Translations under genes and position numbers: made by a program | Assembly (NCBI GenBank): GCA_047631555.1 | Contig: JBLHZY010000006.1 | Span: 62,001-126,000 of the forward strand | Direction: 5' to 3' | DNA from: JBLHZY01 sp047631555 | GTDB lineage: Bacteria; Pseudomonadota; Alphaproteobacteria; Rhodobacterales; Rhodobacteraceae | DNA length: 64,000 bases | Part shown: in pieces, positions 35,359 to 43,190 of the stretch | Layout of the letters: each line of letters opens with the position of its first letter | How positions within the stretch are numbered: position 1 is the stretch's first letter | Notes under the pieces: generated by a model | What the model was told of the DNA's origin: nothing | The model's database searches: none | Seen by the model: the letters and a program-made list of their open reading frames with translations, nothing else

Positions 35359-35652
35359 GAACATAGATGCCAATAGGGTAGGGTCTTCGATTTTGCCTCG
35401 GGTAGCAAATTTGCAAATGGAAGCTTTAACGACGAATAACCTGTCTTTCGTAGCGTCGAACTTAGACCCAGTGCAGATTGAATTTGCTATGCTCTCAGCC
35501 GACTTCGAAGATTTGAAGACGACCGAAGAAGTCATTTCTTCCCATGTGCTCTCACCAACAGCTTCGCGACGAACAGCATCAACAACACTTGTATATCTTT
35601 CGCCATAATTTCCAACTTCAGCAATGCGGAATGAAACCTCATAAGTATTCAT
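35278..35652 (-). CDS. Small hypothetical protein with C-terminal 9-residue repeats
   Basis: A 124-residue protein starting MNTYEVSFRIAEVGNYGERY. The first about 85 residues look like an alpha/beta domain (strands YEVSFRI and RLFVVKAS). The C-terminus is three repeats of P(Q/R)NALA(S/G)xS ending NALAGL. I do not recognise the family. ATG at 35652 is preceded by GGAGG; the open frame to 35808 is not needed. Base composition is more AT-rich than alkB and ccrM on either side, suggesting later acquisition. Confidence 0.6.
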   Translation of the reverse strand: MNTYEVSFRIAEVGNYGERYTSVVDAVRREAVGESTWEEMTSSVVFKSSKSAESIANSICTGSKFDATKDRLFVVKASICKFATRGKIEDPTLLASMFPQNALASHSPQNALASLSPRNALAGL

Positions 35653-35965
35653 ATTTGATGCGCCTCCAGGCGCTGCGCCGCAAACATGTCGTCTTGACCT
35701 TCCACGTGGAAATAGCCAATCTGACAGTGGGAGGACATGCTGCGGCATGTTTTTGATTTTGAATCGGCCTCGGGACAATCTGTGGTGGAGACGCCCGAGG
35801 TCACCCACTTCATCTGGGATTATAAAGCAGCTCCATCGACAAGTCGAATCTTTTTGATCCCTATATGTTCCCCATACGTTTCACCCAAAGCACTCGCCTT
35901 TTTCTTGGCCAAAATACTCCCGCCGGAGGCTCCTGCGCGCGCCTCAATCGCACCCCCTCAAAACC
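35653..35965. other. Intergenic stretch without a supported gene
   Basis: About 310 bases between the small hypothetical gene and the ccrM terminator. Open frames on both strands exist but show no domain, no ribosome binding site and mixed codon use. It may contain the promoter of the hypothetical gene. Confidence 0.5.
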
Positions 35966-35993
35966 AAAAAAACCCCGCCACAATGGGCGGGGT
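35966..35993 (-). terminator. Terminator of ccrM
   Basis: ACCCCGCC (35972-35979) pairs with GGCGGGGT (35986-35993); on the minus strand it runs into TTTTTTT. It lies 60 nt after the ccrM stop. Confidence 0.9.
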
Positions 35994-36053
35994 AAAGGTG
36001 ATGCCGTGGAAGTCAGGCCACAGGCACCGGCGGTATTCGAATTTCTGTAAGGA

Positions 36054-37154
36054 TCACACCATTTCGGCGCGGATCTGCTGGCGCAGCAGATCGATTGGCA
36101 CGCGATCACCATCGCGTTTGTAGCACCAGTAGGTCCAGCCGTTGCAGCTTGGAGCGCCTTCAAGGGCGGCGCCAACTTGGTGGATCGAGCCGCGCTGATC
36201 GTGGGCAACAAGCGTCCCATCGGCGCGGACTTTGGCGCGATGACGGCCGTTCATTGATGTCAGTTCTTCGCCGGGGCGCAGCATGCCGCGCTCAACCAAT
36301 TGGCCAAACGGAACACGCGGTTCAGCGCGCTTGGATGTGCTGACCTCAAGCGCTTCTTTATCAAACTTGCGCACCTTGGCGATGCGCTTTTCAGCAACCT
36401 CGCGGTAAGCCGCCTCGCGTTCGATCCCGATGAACTCGCGGCCGAGCATTTTGGCTACGGCGCCGGTTGTCCCAGTGCCAAAGAACGGGTCAAGGACCAC
36501 ATCGCCGGGATTGGTGCTGCCGACCAAAAGGCGGTGCAACAGGCTTTCGGGTTTTTGCGTTGGGTGGGCCTTTTCGCCGGCCTCGTTCTTGATACGCTCA
36601 TTGCCGTTACAAATCGGAAGAACCCAGTCTGAGCGCATCTGAATGCCCTCGTTCAAGGCCTTCAACGCTTCGTAATTAAAGGTGTATTTCGAGGCTTCCT
36701 GCTTAGAGGCCCAGATCATCGTTTCATGGGCATTAGTAAAACGTTTGCCGCGGAAATTTGGCATCGGGTTGGACTTGCGCCAGACCACATCGTTCAAAAT
36801 CCAGAAGCCTTGGTTCTGCATCGCAGCCCCAACGCGGAAGATATTATGGTACGATCCGATTACCCAGATTGCGCCGTTTGGCTTGAGAAGACGGCGAGCT
36901 GCGGCGAGCCATGCCGTTGTAAACTTATCGTAAGCCGCAAAAGACGAAAACTGATCCCAATGGTCATCGACTGCATCCACTTTTGAATTGTCAGGGCGGT
37001 GTAAATCACCACGCAACTGAAGGTTATAAGGCGGATCAGCGAAGATCAGATCGACAGAGCCTTCAGGAAGGCTGTTCATGATGTCGATGCAATCACCGGA
37101 CAATATCTGATTGAGCGGAAGCGTTGCCGCTTCCTTCTTAACTTTGGTTTTCAT
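36054..37154 (-). CDS. ccrM: CcrM cell-cycle DNA adenine methyltransferase (GANTC)
   Basis: A 366-residue beta-class N6-adenine methyltransferase: catalytic DPPYNL at 40-45, SAM-binding DPFFGTGTTG at 222-231, and the about 90-residue C-terminal extension typical of CcrM (RAEPRVPFGQLVERG ... CNGWTYWCYKRDG). CcrM methylates GANTC and controls cell-cycle genes in alphaproteobacteria. The upstream region has three GANTC sites in 39 bp, suggesting feedback by methylation. Same orientation as rnhB, 97 nt apart, the usual gene order. Confidence 0.95.
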   Translation of the reverse strand: MKTKVKKEAATLPLNQILSGDCIDIMNSLPEGSVDLIFADPPYNLQLRGDLHRPDNSKVDAVDDHWDQFSSFAAYDKFTTAWLAAARRLLKPNGAIWVIGSYHNIFRVGAAMQNQGFWILNDVVWRKSNPMPNFRGKRFTNAHETMIWASKQEASKYTFNYEALKALNEGIQMRSDWVLPICNGNERIKNEAGEKAHPTQKPESLLHRLLVGSTNPGDVVLDPFFGTGTTGAVAKMLGREFIGIEREAAYREVAEKRIAKVRKFDKEALEVSTSKRAEPRVPFGQLVERGMLRPGEELTSMNGRHRAKVRADGTLVAHDQRGSIHQVGAALEGAPSCNGWTYWCYKRDGDRVPIDLLRQQIRAEMV

Positions 37155-37202
37155 CTCTGCCTCATACCGCGCTTTTTGCGCTGATTTATTGAGGTCTAGG
37201 AT

Positions 37203-37241
37203 GAGTCAAAGCTGATTCGCGGTCAATTTCTTTTTTGAATC
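37203..37241 (-). promoter_or_regulatory. Cluster of three GANTC sites in the ccrM upstream region
   Basis: GAGTC (37203-37207), GATTC (37214-37218) and GAATC (37237-37241) lie 48-87 nt before the ccrM start, on a 97-nt rnhB-ccrM spacer. GANTC is the recognition site of the enzyme encoded next door. A role in methylation-sensitive promoter control is inferred by analogy to Caulobacter. Confidence 0.7.
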
Positions 37242-37251
37242 AGTAGGTTAG

Positions 37252-37887
37252 TTATTTATCTTGATACAAGATATTGTGGATAGGTTTGAAGGAACGTCTA
37301 TGGTGTGGGGTCACACCGAATTTGGCGAGTCCCTCCTGATGCGTTTTTGTCCCATATCCGGCGTTTGTCTCCCAGCCGTAGCCCGGATGCTGTTGCGCTA
37401 AATCCACCATCAGCTGATCGCGCCATATTTTGGCCACAATTGAGGCCGCCGAAATCGATACCGAGCGCCCGTCGCCCTTGATAATCGCCTCACCGCGCCC
37501 TGTAAGGCCTTTGGGGATCATATTGCCATCAACCAGCAGATGATCGGGCGCAATCGCGAGGCCCTGCACCGCGCGCTCCATCGCAAGGTGTGAGGCGCGT
37601 AGAATATTGAGCGCGTCGATCTCTTCGACGCTGGCGCTGGCGATGCAGACATCTCCATGCTCATGGATCGCGGCGAGCAGGCCTTCGCGCCGCTTGGCCG
37701 TCAGTTTTTTGGAATCGTTGAGGCCCTCGGGGATATGTTTGGGGTCAAGCCAAACAGCTGCCGCAACAACCGGCCCCGCCCAAGGGCCGCGCCCAACCTC
37801 ATCAACGCCGACAATCCGCATTGCGCCCTTCGCGGCCGCCGCAGCTTCAAAGGAATAATCGGGGGTTTGTTTTTCAACTTTTGTCAT
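37252..37887 (-). CDS. rnhB: Ribonuclease HII
   Basis: A 211-residue RNase HII. Catalytic acidic residues are in VGVDEVGRGPWAGPVV, KLTAKRREG follows, and a conserved Asp lies in HLLVDGNMIPKG, with SISAASIVAKIWRD typical of the family. It removes RNA from RNA-DNA hybrids and misincorporated ribonucleotides. The start is placed at 37887 (MTKVEKQ); an upstream frame to 37956 adds an unlikely N-terminus. Confidence 0.92.
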   Translation of the reverse strand: MTKVEKQTPDYSFEAAAAAKGAMRIVGVDEVGRGPWAGPVVAAAVWLDPKHIPEGLNDSKKLTAKRREGLLAAIHEHGDVCIASASVEEIDALNILRASHLAMERAVQGLAIAPDHLLVDGNMIPKGLTGRGEAIIKGDGRSVSISAASIVAKIWRDQLMVDLAQQHPGYGWETNAGYGTKTHQEGLAKFGVTPHHRRSFKPIHNILYQDK

Positions 37888-38021
37888 GCGTCGTTCAAAG
37901 CGCAGAGGCGCGCGCTCGGCAAGGCAAAAAGCGGGGCGGATCGGCGCAATGCCCACCCGCCCCAGTTCAAAGGACGCAGAATAGTTTTGGGGACAACCAC
38001 GCCCTAAGGAGAGAGAGGGGC

Positions 38022-38546
38022 CTAGCGGCGCGCCTCGATGCGATAACCTTCACGGGTCAGGCATTTGGATTTAAAGAAGGTGCGTTCGCCGCGGCGGGTT
38101 TGGAGCTGCGCTTCGCAACGCCGAGGAAGGCCGCGCGCGCCGCGCATGTTGTTGTCGAGGCAGCGCTCTGAGATATAGCGGAATTGCTGATTGCTCTTGC
38201 GGCCATAGGCACAAATAGCAGGAATAATTTTGGCAGGCCGGTCATGACGGCGGCGGAAATTGTGATCACCACGATCACGCCCATGCCCGCTGCGGGTTTG
38301 AGTATCGCGTGGATAAGGGTCGCGCCGGTTGCTCGTTGTTGATTTGGCTTGCTCTTGTTTGCGGCCGTTCTCTATTGCGGCGCCGATAGCAAACAAAGCA
38401 AGCGCTCCCGCCAAGACGCGTGCCGCCTCACGATCAGAACCGGCGCGGGCAGGCGATGCTGCGACGCTGGTAAGCGCAAGGGTAAGTGCGAGGGCGGTAG
38501 CTGTCGCTGTTTTGCTCAGAGCGAATTGAATTTTTGGGAGTTTCAT
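38022..38546 (-). CDS. Secreted basic hypothetical protein
   Basis: A 174-residue protein with an Ala/Leu-rich signal peptide (cleavage near SPARAGSDREA, residue 36), an Ala-rich helix with possible membrane contact (VLAGALALFAIGAAIENG), an Arg-rich middle segment and a Cys-containing C-terminal part (AICAYG, RCLDNN, RRCEAQL, KCLTREGY). Four cysteines suggest disulfides in the periplasm. Not a recognised family. ATG at 38546, preceded by AAGG; the frame to 38630 is unsupported. Confidence 0.7.
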   Translation of the reverse strand: MKLPKIQFALSKTATATALALTLALTSVAASPARAGSDREAARVLAGALALFAIGAAIENGRKQEQAKSTTSNRRDPYPRDTQTRSGHGRDRGDHNFRRRHDRPAKIIPAICAYGRKSNQQFRYISERCLDNNMRGARGLPRRCEAQLQTRRGERTFFKSKCLTREGYRIEARR

Positions 38547-38708
38547 CGGTTGGGCCTTCCTTTTTGATCTGCGCAATAGGCGCTGGGTGAGATCAGGATG
38601 GGGCGAGGCCTTAGCGCTAAACAATATCACTGCGATGTTATGAAATAGCGCCCCTAAGCGGCGCGCTTGATATTGAATAACAAGCCGGTTCGCCGCTAAG
38701 TAGACGTC

Positions 38709-39005
38709 ATGAAAACTCGCATCCCCTCCCTCGCCGCCGCGCTTCTATTGGCGCTTGCCGCAGGCACCGCCCAAGCAGATTGCTATGCCGATTATAAGGC
38801 CAAGCAAGATAACCCCTTGAAGCTGCACTACGGTGTGGCCGCCATTCCGCAGGTCGCATGTGGCGACAAGGGTGCAGCGGCGGATGCGCTTGCCCCGCGG
38901 CTCTCCTCTGAGGGCTGGACACTTCTGACAATCATCTCCACGTTTGATGAGACCAAATTGCAGGAGAAAAAATCCAGTGCCGCCGCATATTTCCTCCGCT
39001 ACTGA
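38709..39005 (+). CDS. Small periplasmic hypothetical protein
   Basis: A 98-residue protein with a clear signal peptide ending AQA (residue 23) and mature sequence DCYADYKAKQDNPLKLHYGVAAIP, ending in SSAAAYFLRY. Two cysteines (DCYAD, VACGD) could form a disulfide. Its 3' end overlaps the following membrane-tethered regulator gene by 29 nt, so they are probably co-translated and functionally linked. Unknown family, conserved in appearance in Rhodobacteraceae. Confidence 0.78.
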   Translation: MKTRIPSLAAALLLALAAGTAQADCYADYKAKQDNPLKLHYGVAAIPQVACGDKGAAADALAPRLSSEGWTLLTIISTFDETKLQEKKSSAAAYFLRY

Positions 39006-39678
39006 TAGCCGTTTTGGCACGCGCGCCGTTGCCATTGGGATGGCGGCAATTGTTGCGATCCTTTTGGGGGCTGCGCTTTTGCTGTTTCTCAATCTGCCCG
39101 ATGCCCATGCATTTGATGCGCGTGTTGAGGCGCTTTTCGTGGCCAATGCTGATCTGAATTCCGGCGCCGAGATCAAGCTGCTTGAGATCCTCGCGGGCTC
39201 TGGCACAGCTTTTGCGGATACTTTGGCAAGCTACCGGATGATCATTTTCGTGCTTTTGATTTTTGCGACAGCCTTGTTGATCGCGGCGCTCGTGTTTCTT
39301 GTGATGATCATCGCTTTGACCAAACGCATGTCAGAGGTTGAGCGCACCGGCATTCAGGTTTCCTCTTTGTTGATCTCACGCGAGGAAAACACTGTTTACC
39401 TCAACAACATGGAATTCCGCCTGACCAAGGCCGCGATTGAAACGCTCTCTGTTCTGGCCGAGGCGCGGATGGATGAAGACGTGCTTTCGGGCGCAGAGAT
39501 TGAGGGAATGATTTCCGGGCGCCCATCTATAGATTGCGACGAAGCGGCTGGTGCGACCCGTATCAAGCGGCTTCGTGATGCGCTTGGCAATCAGATGGTC
39601 AGCGAGCTGTTGGTCAAAAACATCGCGCGCAAAGGCTATATGCTTTCGGTCGCTAAGGATGTGATCCGGATGGTTTAG
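38977..39678 (+). CDS. Membrane-tethered winged-helix protein
   Basis: A 233-residue protein with two transmembrane helices (about 14-36 and 80-105) enclosing a periplasmic loop of about 45 residues, then a cytoplasmic C-terminal domain. That domain (LNNMEFRLTKAAIETLSVLAEA ... RIKRLRDALGNQM ... ARKGYMLSV) resembles an OmpR-type winged helix. The layout is that of a one-component transmembrane regulator, in reverse order to ToxR (membrane part first). GTG start at 38977 with AGGAG upstream, overlapping the periplasmic-protein gene. Targets unknown. Confidence 0.7.
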   Translation: MPPHISSATDSRFGTRAVAIGMAAIVAILLGAALLLFLNLPDAHAFDARVEALFVANADLNSGAEIKLLEILAGSGTAFADTLASYRMIIFVLLIFATALLIAALVFLVMIIALTKRMSEVERTGIQVSSLLISREENTVYLNNMEFRLTKAAIETLSVLAEARMDEDVLSGAEIEGMISGRPSIDCDEAAGATRIKRLRDALGNQMVSELLVKNIARKGYMLSVAKDVIRMV

Positions 39679-39682
39679 CCGT

Positions 39683-40009
39683 TCACAGCTTTAGGAAATA
39701 CGGATCGACCCTGCGCCAGAAATGCAAAAGATCATGCGCGGTGGCCGGGCATTTCCCCATCGCCTCAAGCGCAAAGATGTCCGCCGCGACAAGCGCCGAA
39801 AGGCGATAGCCGATCTGATCACCCTTACACGCAAAGTTATCGCCCACTTCTGCCGCAGCCGTGGCGAGCGCGAAACTGATTGAAAGAGCCGGCGCATCTG
39901 GCCAGTGCCCGGCCATATCACGCACCAACGATCGGCACTGGTCGGAATTTGCCCGAGACAAAGCGCGCGTAGCGAGGGCGATCATCGCCTCGATCGTATC
40001 TTCGCGCAT
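39683..40009 (-). CDS. Hypothetical protein, helical
   Basis: A 108-residue, mostly helical cytoplasmic protein: MREDTIEAMIALATRALSRA, and FFLKL-like end DPYFLKL. The middle contains a Cys in DQCRSLV and FACKGDQIGYRLSALVAADIFALEA. Not a family I recognise. It converges on the winged-helix gene with four bases between. Confidence 0.6.
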   Translation of the reverse strand: MREDTIEAMIALATRALSRANSDQCRSLVRDMAGHWPDAPALSISFALATAAAEVGDNFACKGDQIGYRLSALVAADIFALEAMGKCPATAHDLLHFWRRVDPYFLKL

Positions 40010-40178
40010 ACCCTAATTACCCATATCACTTTAACCCCGGGGCAAGTTACTGGCTTTTTACTTAGGAGAACAATCGAAATTGCTGCGATAGGGGCATTAT
40101 ATCTCACCAAATTGAAATGTTCGCTTAAGTATTTTTGGCCGCCAGATGTGTGCATGAGTTAACGGTAAAAAAAATGGT

Positions 40179-40225
40179 TGGTGCCTCCGATTGGTCCCGG
40201 GCCCGCGACCTGCCCTTTAGGAGGG
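40179..40225 (-). repeat. tRNA-3'-end-like fragment, candidate attachment site
   Basis: On the minus strand the sequence ends CCAATCGGAGGCACCA, which reads as T-stem 3' arm, acceptor 3' strand, discriminator and CCA, followed by a T run. Upstream of it is CCCTCCTAAAGGG, reminiscent of an anticodon arm (CCT?). The T loop is not canonical and there is no 5' half, so it is a fragment, not a working tRNA. It sits 50 nt from the 3' end of an integrase gene. The tRNA species is uncertain. Confidence 0.5.
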
Positions 40226-40275
40226 TTTGTTTCATTGCGCTAATCCTTGTTGTTTTTCAAATAGTTGAATACATT

Positions 40276-41334
40276 TTATCGGTCATTTTGTACCGTACGC
40301 GTTCTGAATAGCGCCCGTACATCGGCCTCATCCGTCTCGGCGTGGGCATAGATCCGCATCGGCAAATTAGGATCCGACCAACGGCCCGCTTTAGCTGCGG
40401 TCACGGGATCAATCCCTTGGCGCACCACAAGCTCGGTAAAGAACCCATGCCGCCCCGCGCGGTGCGCTGACAGATATTGAATACCCGCGCGCTTGCAGAT
40501 GGTTTGCCAGCGTTTGTTGTATCCAGTCGGGCTGCCATAGCCGAACACCCGCGCTTTCATGAACTTTCCAGTCTTGCGGTTCTTCGGGCGCTTGGGCCTA
40601 AGCGCGCACATCTCTTGCATCATCTGCGGGGAGACAGTGATCCACTCGTCAGGATGCCCCTTCTGCGCCTTGAGCCGCACCTGATTTTCGGAGGGCCGCA
40701 GATCATCGGGCTCAAGCGAGGTCGCCTGATCGATACGGGCGGCGGTCTCGAACATGAACCGCAACAAAGCCGCATTGTAAGGATCAGCGGCGGCACAAAA
40801 CGCCTCCACCCAGTTCTTGTCCGACGGCACGCGTTCAACACGGCTTGGTTTGCCTCGAAACTTGTCCTGCGCAATCCGTTCAAATTTGTCGTAAGCCTTC
40901 ACGCGAATGAGCGGCGTGCCCTCCAGCTCGTGCGCGTTATTGATGACCGCACGTGCAGGCGTCACGATCTCGCGCCACCATGTATCGGTGCAGACCTTCG
41001 GCTTCAACTTAGGGCCAAGGCTTTTGAGACGCGCGCCAGTGATCGCACCCAGAGAGAGATGCCCGATCTCTTCAACGATCGGGATAAGTTGCTTCGCGGC
41101 GACTGGCGATGCCTTGTACAGCATGATCGCATCGGCAAAGGTCATATTGACCTCGTCGCCAATGAGATACCGACGGATTTGAAACTCGGTTTCGCGCGTT
41201 ATCCAGTCCCGTGCGCCTGCTTGTGTAGATGCCTTAGTGCTGCGCCGGTATGGACCGGCGATTGGCCTGCCGTTGTATTCGACCCAGCCTTTCGCCCAGA
41301 AATAATTCCCACGTTGGTAGATTTCGAGTGGCAT
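40276..41334 (-). CDS. Tyrosine recombinase (phage/ICE integrase)
   Basis: A 352-residue integrase. Catalytic residues are visible: R200 (FETAARIDQATSL), K near 225, H291-x3-R295 (SAHRAGRHGF), W319 (GRWSDP) and nucleophile Y329 (MRIYAHAE). The N-terminal half is the core-binding domain. It should catalyse integration and excision at the nearby tRNA-like site. AGAGG precedes the ATG. The excisionase-like gene overlaps its 5' end. Confidence 0.92.
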   Translation of the reverse strand: MPLEIYQRGNYFWAKGWVEYNGRPIAGPYRRSTKASTQAGARDWITRETEFQIRRYLIGDEVNMTFADAIMLYKASPVAAKQLIPIVEEIGHLSLGAITGARLKSLGPKLKPKVCTDTWWREIVTPARAVINNAHELEGTPLIRVKAYDKFERIAQDKFRGKPSRVERVPSDKNWVEAFCAAADPYNAALLRFMFETAARIDQATSLEPDDLRPSENQVRLKAQKGHPDEWITVSPQMMQEMCALRPKRPKNRKTGKFMKARVFGYGSPTGYNKRWQTICKRAGIQYLSAHRAGRHGFFTELVVRQGIDPVTAAKAGRWSDPNLPMRIYAHAETDEADVRALFRTRTVQNDR

Positions 41335-41546
41335 GACGGACCTCTTTCGAAAATGGTATCGATCTGCGCAGGCGTGATGAGCATGGTGCGCCCGAGGCGA
41401 TAAAATGCCCCCGTGGCATTGGCGCGCTCACGCAACGTGCGCTCGGAAACATCAATGCCCATGCCCGCCATGACCTCAACCCACTGCGTCGGCGTCTTAC
41501 CTAACCCAAGGATCTGGGAACCTTCCGGTGTTTCGATTTCAGCCAT
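41199..41546 (-). CDS. Probable excisionase / small HTH protein
   Basis: A 115-residue protein starting MAEIETPEGSQILGLGKTP. The segment VSERTLRERANATGAFYRLGRTMLITPAQIDTIFE has the helix-wing layout of DNA-binding excisionases, where the last part resembles recognition of a site followed by an arm. It overlaps the integrase 5' end by 136 nt in another frame, an organisation seen in integrative elements. The C-terminal third is low-complexity and may be read only because of the overlap. Confidence 0.6.
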   Translation of the reverse strand: MAEIETPEGSQILGLGKTPTQWVEVMAGMGIDVSERTLRERANATGAFYRLGRTMLITPAQIDTIFERGPSCHSKSTNVGIISGRKAGSNTTAGQSPVHTGAALRHLHKQAHGTG

Positions 41547-41702
41547 TGTGAACCGCCTTTCCTCGCTAAACCTAGATTCGCGTTCCGCATGGAATCGCTT
41601 GTCCCGCACCATCTGACGTGATCAGATGGATTGAAATGTAAATGTTCGTCATTTTTTGCAATATTTGCCGAAAATGGCTGACACGTCAATTGGAAACGAA
41701 CT

Positions 41703-42125
41703 ATGGCGCAAAAGAATGCCGACTTGTTCTTGGGGATGGGCGCGCGTCTAACCATCATCCGCAATGAAATAGGCCTTTCTCAGGCGGCGATGGCGAAGGC
41801 GATTGGAGTCTCTCCGCGCGCTTATCATAGTTATGAAAAAGGCGAACGCGGGATGCCTGTCGAGGCATTGGTGGCTGTTAGCGAAGAATTTGGTGCGGAT
41901 GTACCTTGGTTACTGCTAGGCACGAAGTCCATTCGCGCGGGCCATGACTTCGACGCCCTTAAGCGTATAGAAACAGAGCTCGATCAGCACCTCACATCAG
42001 AAGGCATCAAAGTCAAAAGCGAAAAACGCGGCGCGATCATCGCGCGTTGGTATCAGTCGCACGTCGAAGGCCGCGAAGTGTCCGACGACGATGTGCACAC
42101 ATGGATTGAATTGGTGAGGGAGTAA
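41703..42125 (+). CDS. XRE-family transcriptional regulator
   Basis: A 140-residue protein with an N-terminal helix-turn-helix (RLTIIRNEIGLSQAAMAKAIGVSPRAYHSYEKGERGMP, residues 15-53) followed by a helical domain that may oligomerise. Divergent from int/xis, with a 156-nt gap, as expected for an element's control gene. Four bases separate it from the next small membrane protein gene. Confidence 0.85.
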   Translation: MAQKNADLFLGMGARLTIIRNEIGLSQAAMAKAIGVSPRAYHSYEKGERGMPVEALVAVSEEFGADVPWLLLGTKSIRAGHDFDALKRIETELDQHLTSEGIKVKSEKRGAIIARWYQSHVEGREVSDDDVHTWIELVRE

Positions 42126-42129
42126 GAGT

Positions 42130-42444
42130 GTGAAAAAACCAAGCAAACAATGGCAGCAGGCGAGACGCGCAACTCTGGACCGCGCGCGCCGTCAAGTGAT
42201 CGATCCTATGCAGCCACTTACCACGCTCTTCGTCGCGACATTCTTGCTCTATAGCGCGGGATTTGTGCGCCTCAACATGCTGGCCGAAACAGGCCAAAAC
42301 TACACTTGGCTCGACGCGCTCCAGATCCTCGGAACGGCAGTGTCAGGCCTCCTGCTCCTCATCCTGTCTGGCGCGGTGATGACGCTCGGCATTATGTCGA
42401 TGAGGTTGGCAAAGGTGGCGCAGGGCAGCGAACGGGCACACTAA
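42130..42444 (+). CDS. Small two-span membrane protein
   Basis: A 104-residue protein with a basic N-terminus (KKPSKQWQQARRATLDRARRQ) and two predicted membrane helices (about 36-58 and 66-90). The start is a GTG four bases after the XRE stop, so it is in one transcript with that regulator. Function unknown. Confidence 0.65.
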   Translation: MKKPSKQWQQARRATLDRARRQVIDPMQPLTTLFVATFLLYSAGFVRLNMLAETGQNYTWLDALQILGTAVSGLLLLILSGAVMTLGIMSMRLAKVAQGSERAH

Positions 42445-42959
42445 ACCGCCCGCAACTGCGCCTCATAGGCTTTGACGCGTGTTTGCGCCCCCATCAGGTC
42501 CATCAAAACCCAAACGCGGCGATCCGCGTCTATATTCTCGACCTCGCCGACAAAATCGGAGAACGGGCCCTTGGTAAACGTCACGGCGTCCCCCGTCGCG
42601 AGAGCGGACGCCGCGACCAGTTTGCCCATACAGTCACACCGCGCCTTTAACCCATCCACCAGCCCACTCGGTACTGGCGCGGGCGCGCGTCCAAAGCTCA
42701 CCAATCGTGTGATGCCCTGTGTTGAATTGATCGCTCGCCAACACCCCTGCACCGCATTGAACGCGACAAAGATGTAGCCAGGGAAAAGGGGACGCCGCGC
42801 AGTCACAAACCTGCCAGATCGCTGCTGTGTGGTCTCTTCGAGAGGGAGAAACGTCTCAAACCCCTGCCGTTCGAGATTGCGTTTTGCAATCTGCGAACTG
42901 TTCGGCTTCAGCTGAGCCAAGAACCAACTCATCTCTTTATCAACGACATTCTGTGTCAT
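42441..42959 (-). CDS. NusG paralogue (RfaH/UpxY/LoaP-type antiterminator)
   Basis: A 172-residue protein with a NusG N-terminal domain: SWFLAQLKPNSSQIAKRNLERQGFETFLP, then RRPLFPGYIFVAF, ACRAINSTQGI-like WRAINSTQGITRLVSFG. A C-terminal KOW-like part follows (GDAVTFTKGPFSDFVGEVENID). Specialised NusG paralogues let RNA polymerase read through long polysaccharide operons. It is encoded divergently from the MarR_EPS gene and the wbp/glycosyltransferase genes. AAGGGG precedes the ATG at 42959. Confidence 0.88.
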   Translation of the reverse strand: MTQNVVDKEMSWFLAQLKPNSSQIAKRNLERQGFETFLPLEETTQQRSGRFVTARRPLFPGYIFVAFNAVQGCWRAINSTQGITRLVSFGRAPAPVPSGLVDGLKARCDCMGKLVAASALATGDAVTFTKGPFSDFVGEVENIDADRRVWVLMDLMGAQTRVKAYEAQLRAV

Positions 42960-42990
42960 TCCACACCCCTTAACAATCACGACACCATAT

Positions 42991-43103
42991 ATCGTTCAAT
43001 TTCGAACAATTACAACATCGGCTGCATCGCACCTAAGTGCCAAACCCCAATTTTTACAGTTGCCCGCGCGCCAGTCTTTGACTACTGCTCAAATTTGAAC
43101 GAT
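42991..43103. promoter_or_regulatory. Divergent regulatory region with two inverted operator-like motifs
   Basis: ATCGTTCAATTTCGAAC (42991-43007) and CAAATTTGAACGAT (43090-43103) contain the same AT(T)TGAACGAT core in opposite orientation, about 85 bp apart. Both are between the NusG-like and MarR_EPS genes. They are candidate binding sites for MarR_EPS; not demonstrated. Confidence 0.4.
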
Positions 43104-43149
43104 GGAATATCAATTTGTCACGCCAGCTGATTTCTCACGGAGCGCCGTA

Positions 43150-43174
43150 CAGGCAGCTCTAGTGCGGTAGCCTG
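43150..43174 (+). promoter_or_regulatory. ops-like element
   Basis: TGCGGTAGCCTG (43163-43174) closely resembles the E. coli ops core GGCGGTAGCGTG (differing at the first base and at one base near the end). It sits in a hairpin, CAGGC (43150-43154) with GCCTG (43170-43174), and lies 17 nt before the MarR_EPS start and ahead of the polysaccharide genes. This is the type of site that recruits RfaH-like NusG paralogues. Confidence 0.55.
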
Positions 43175-43190
43175 CCAAGATCACAGCCAT

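Noticed and set aside
35653..36123. Plus-strand frame starting MLRHVFDFESASGQ.
   Set aside because: The frame runs through the ccrM terminator and into ccrM antisense; no convincing family match.
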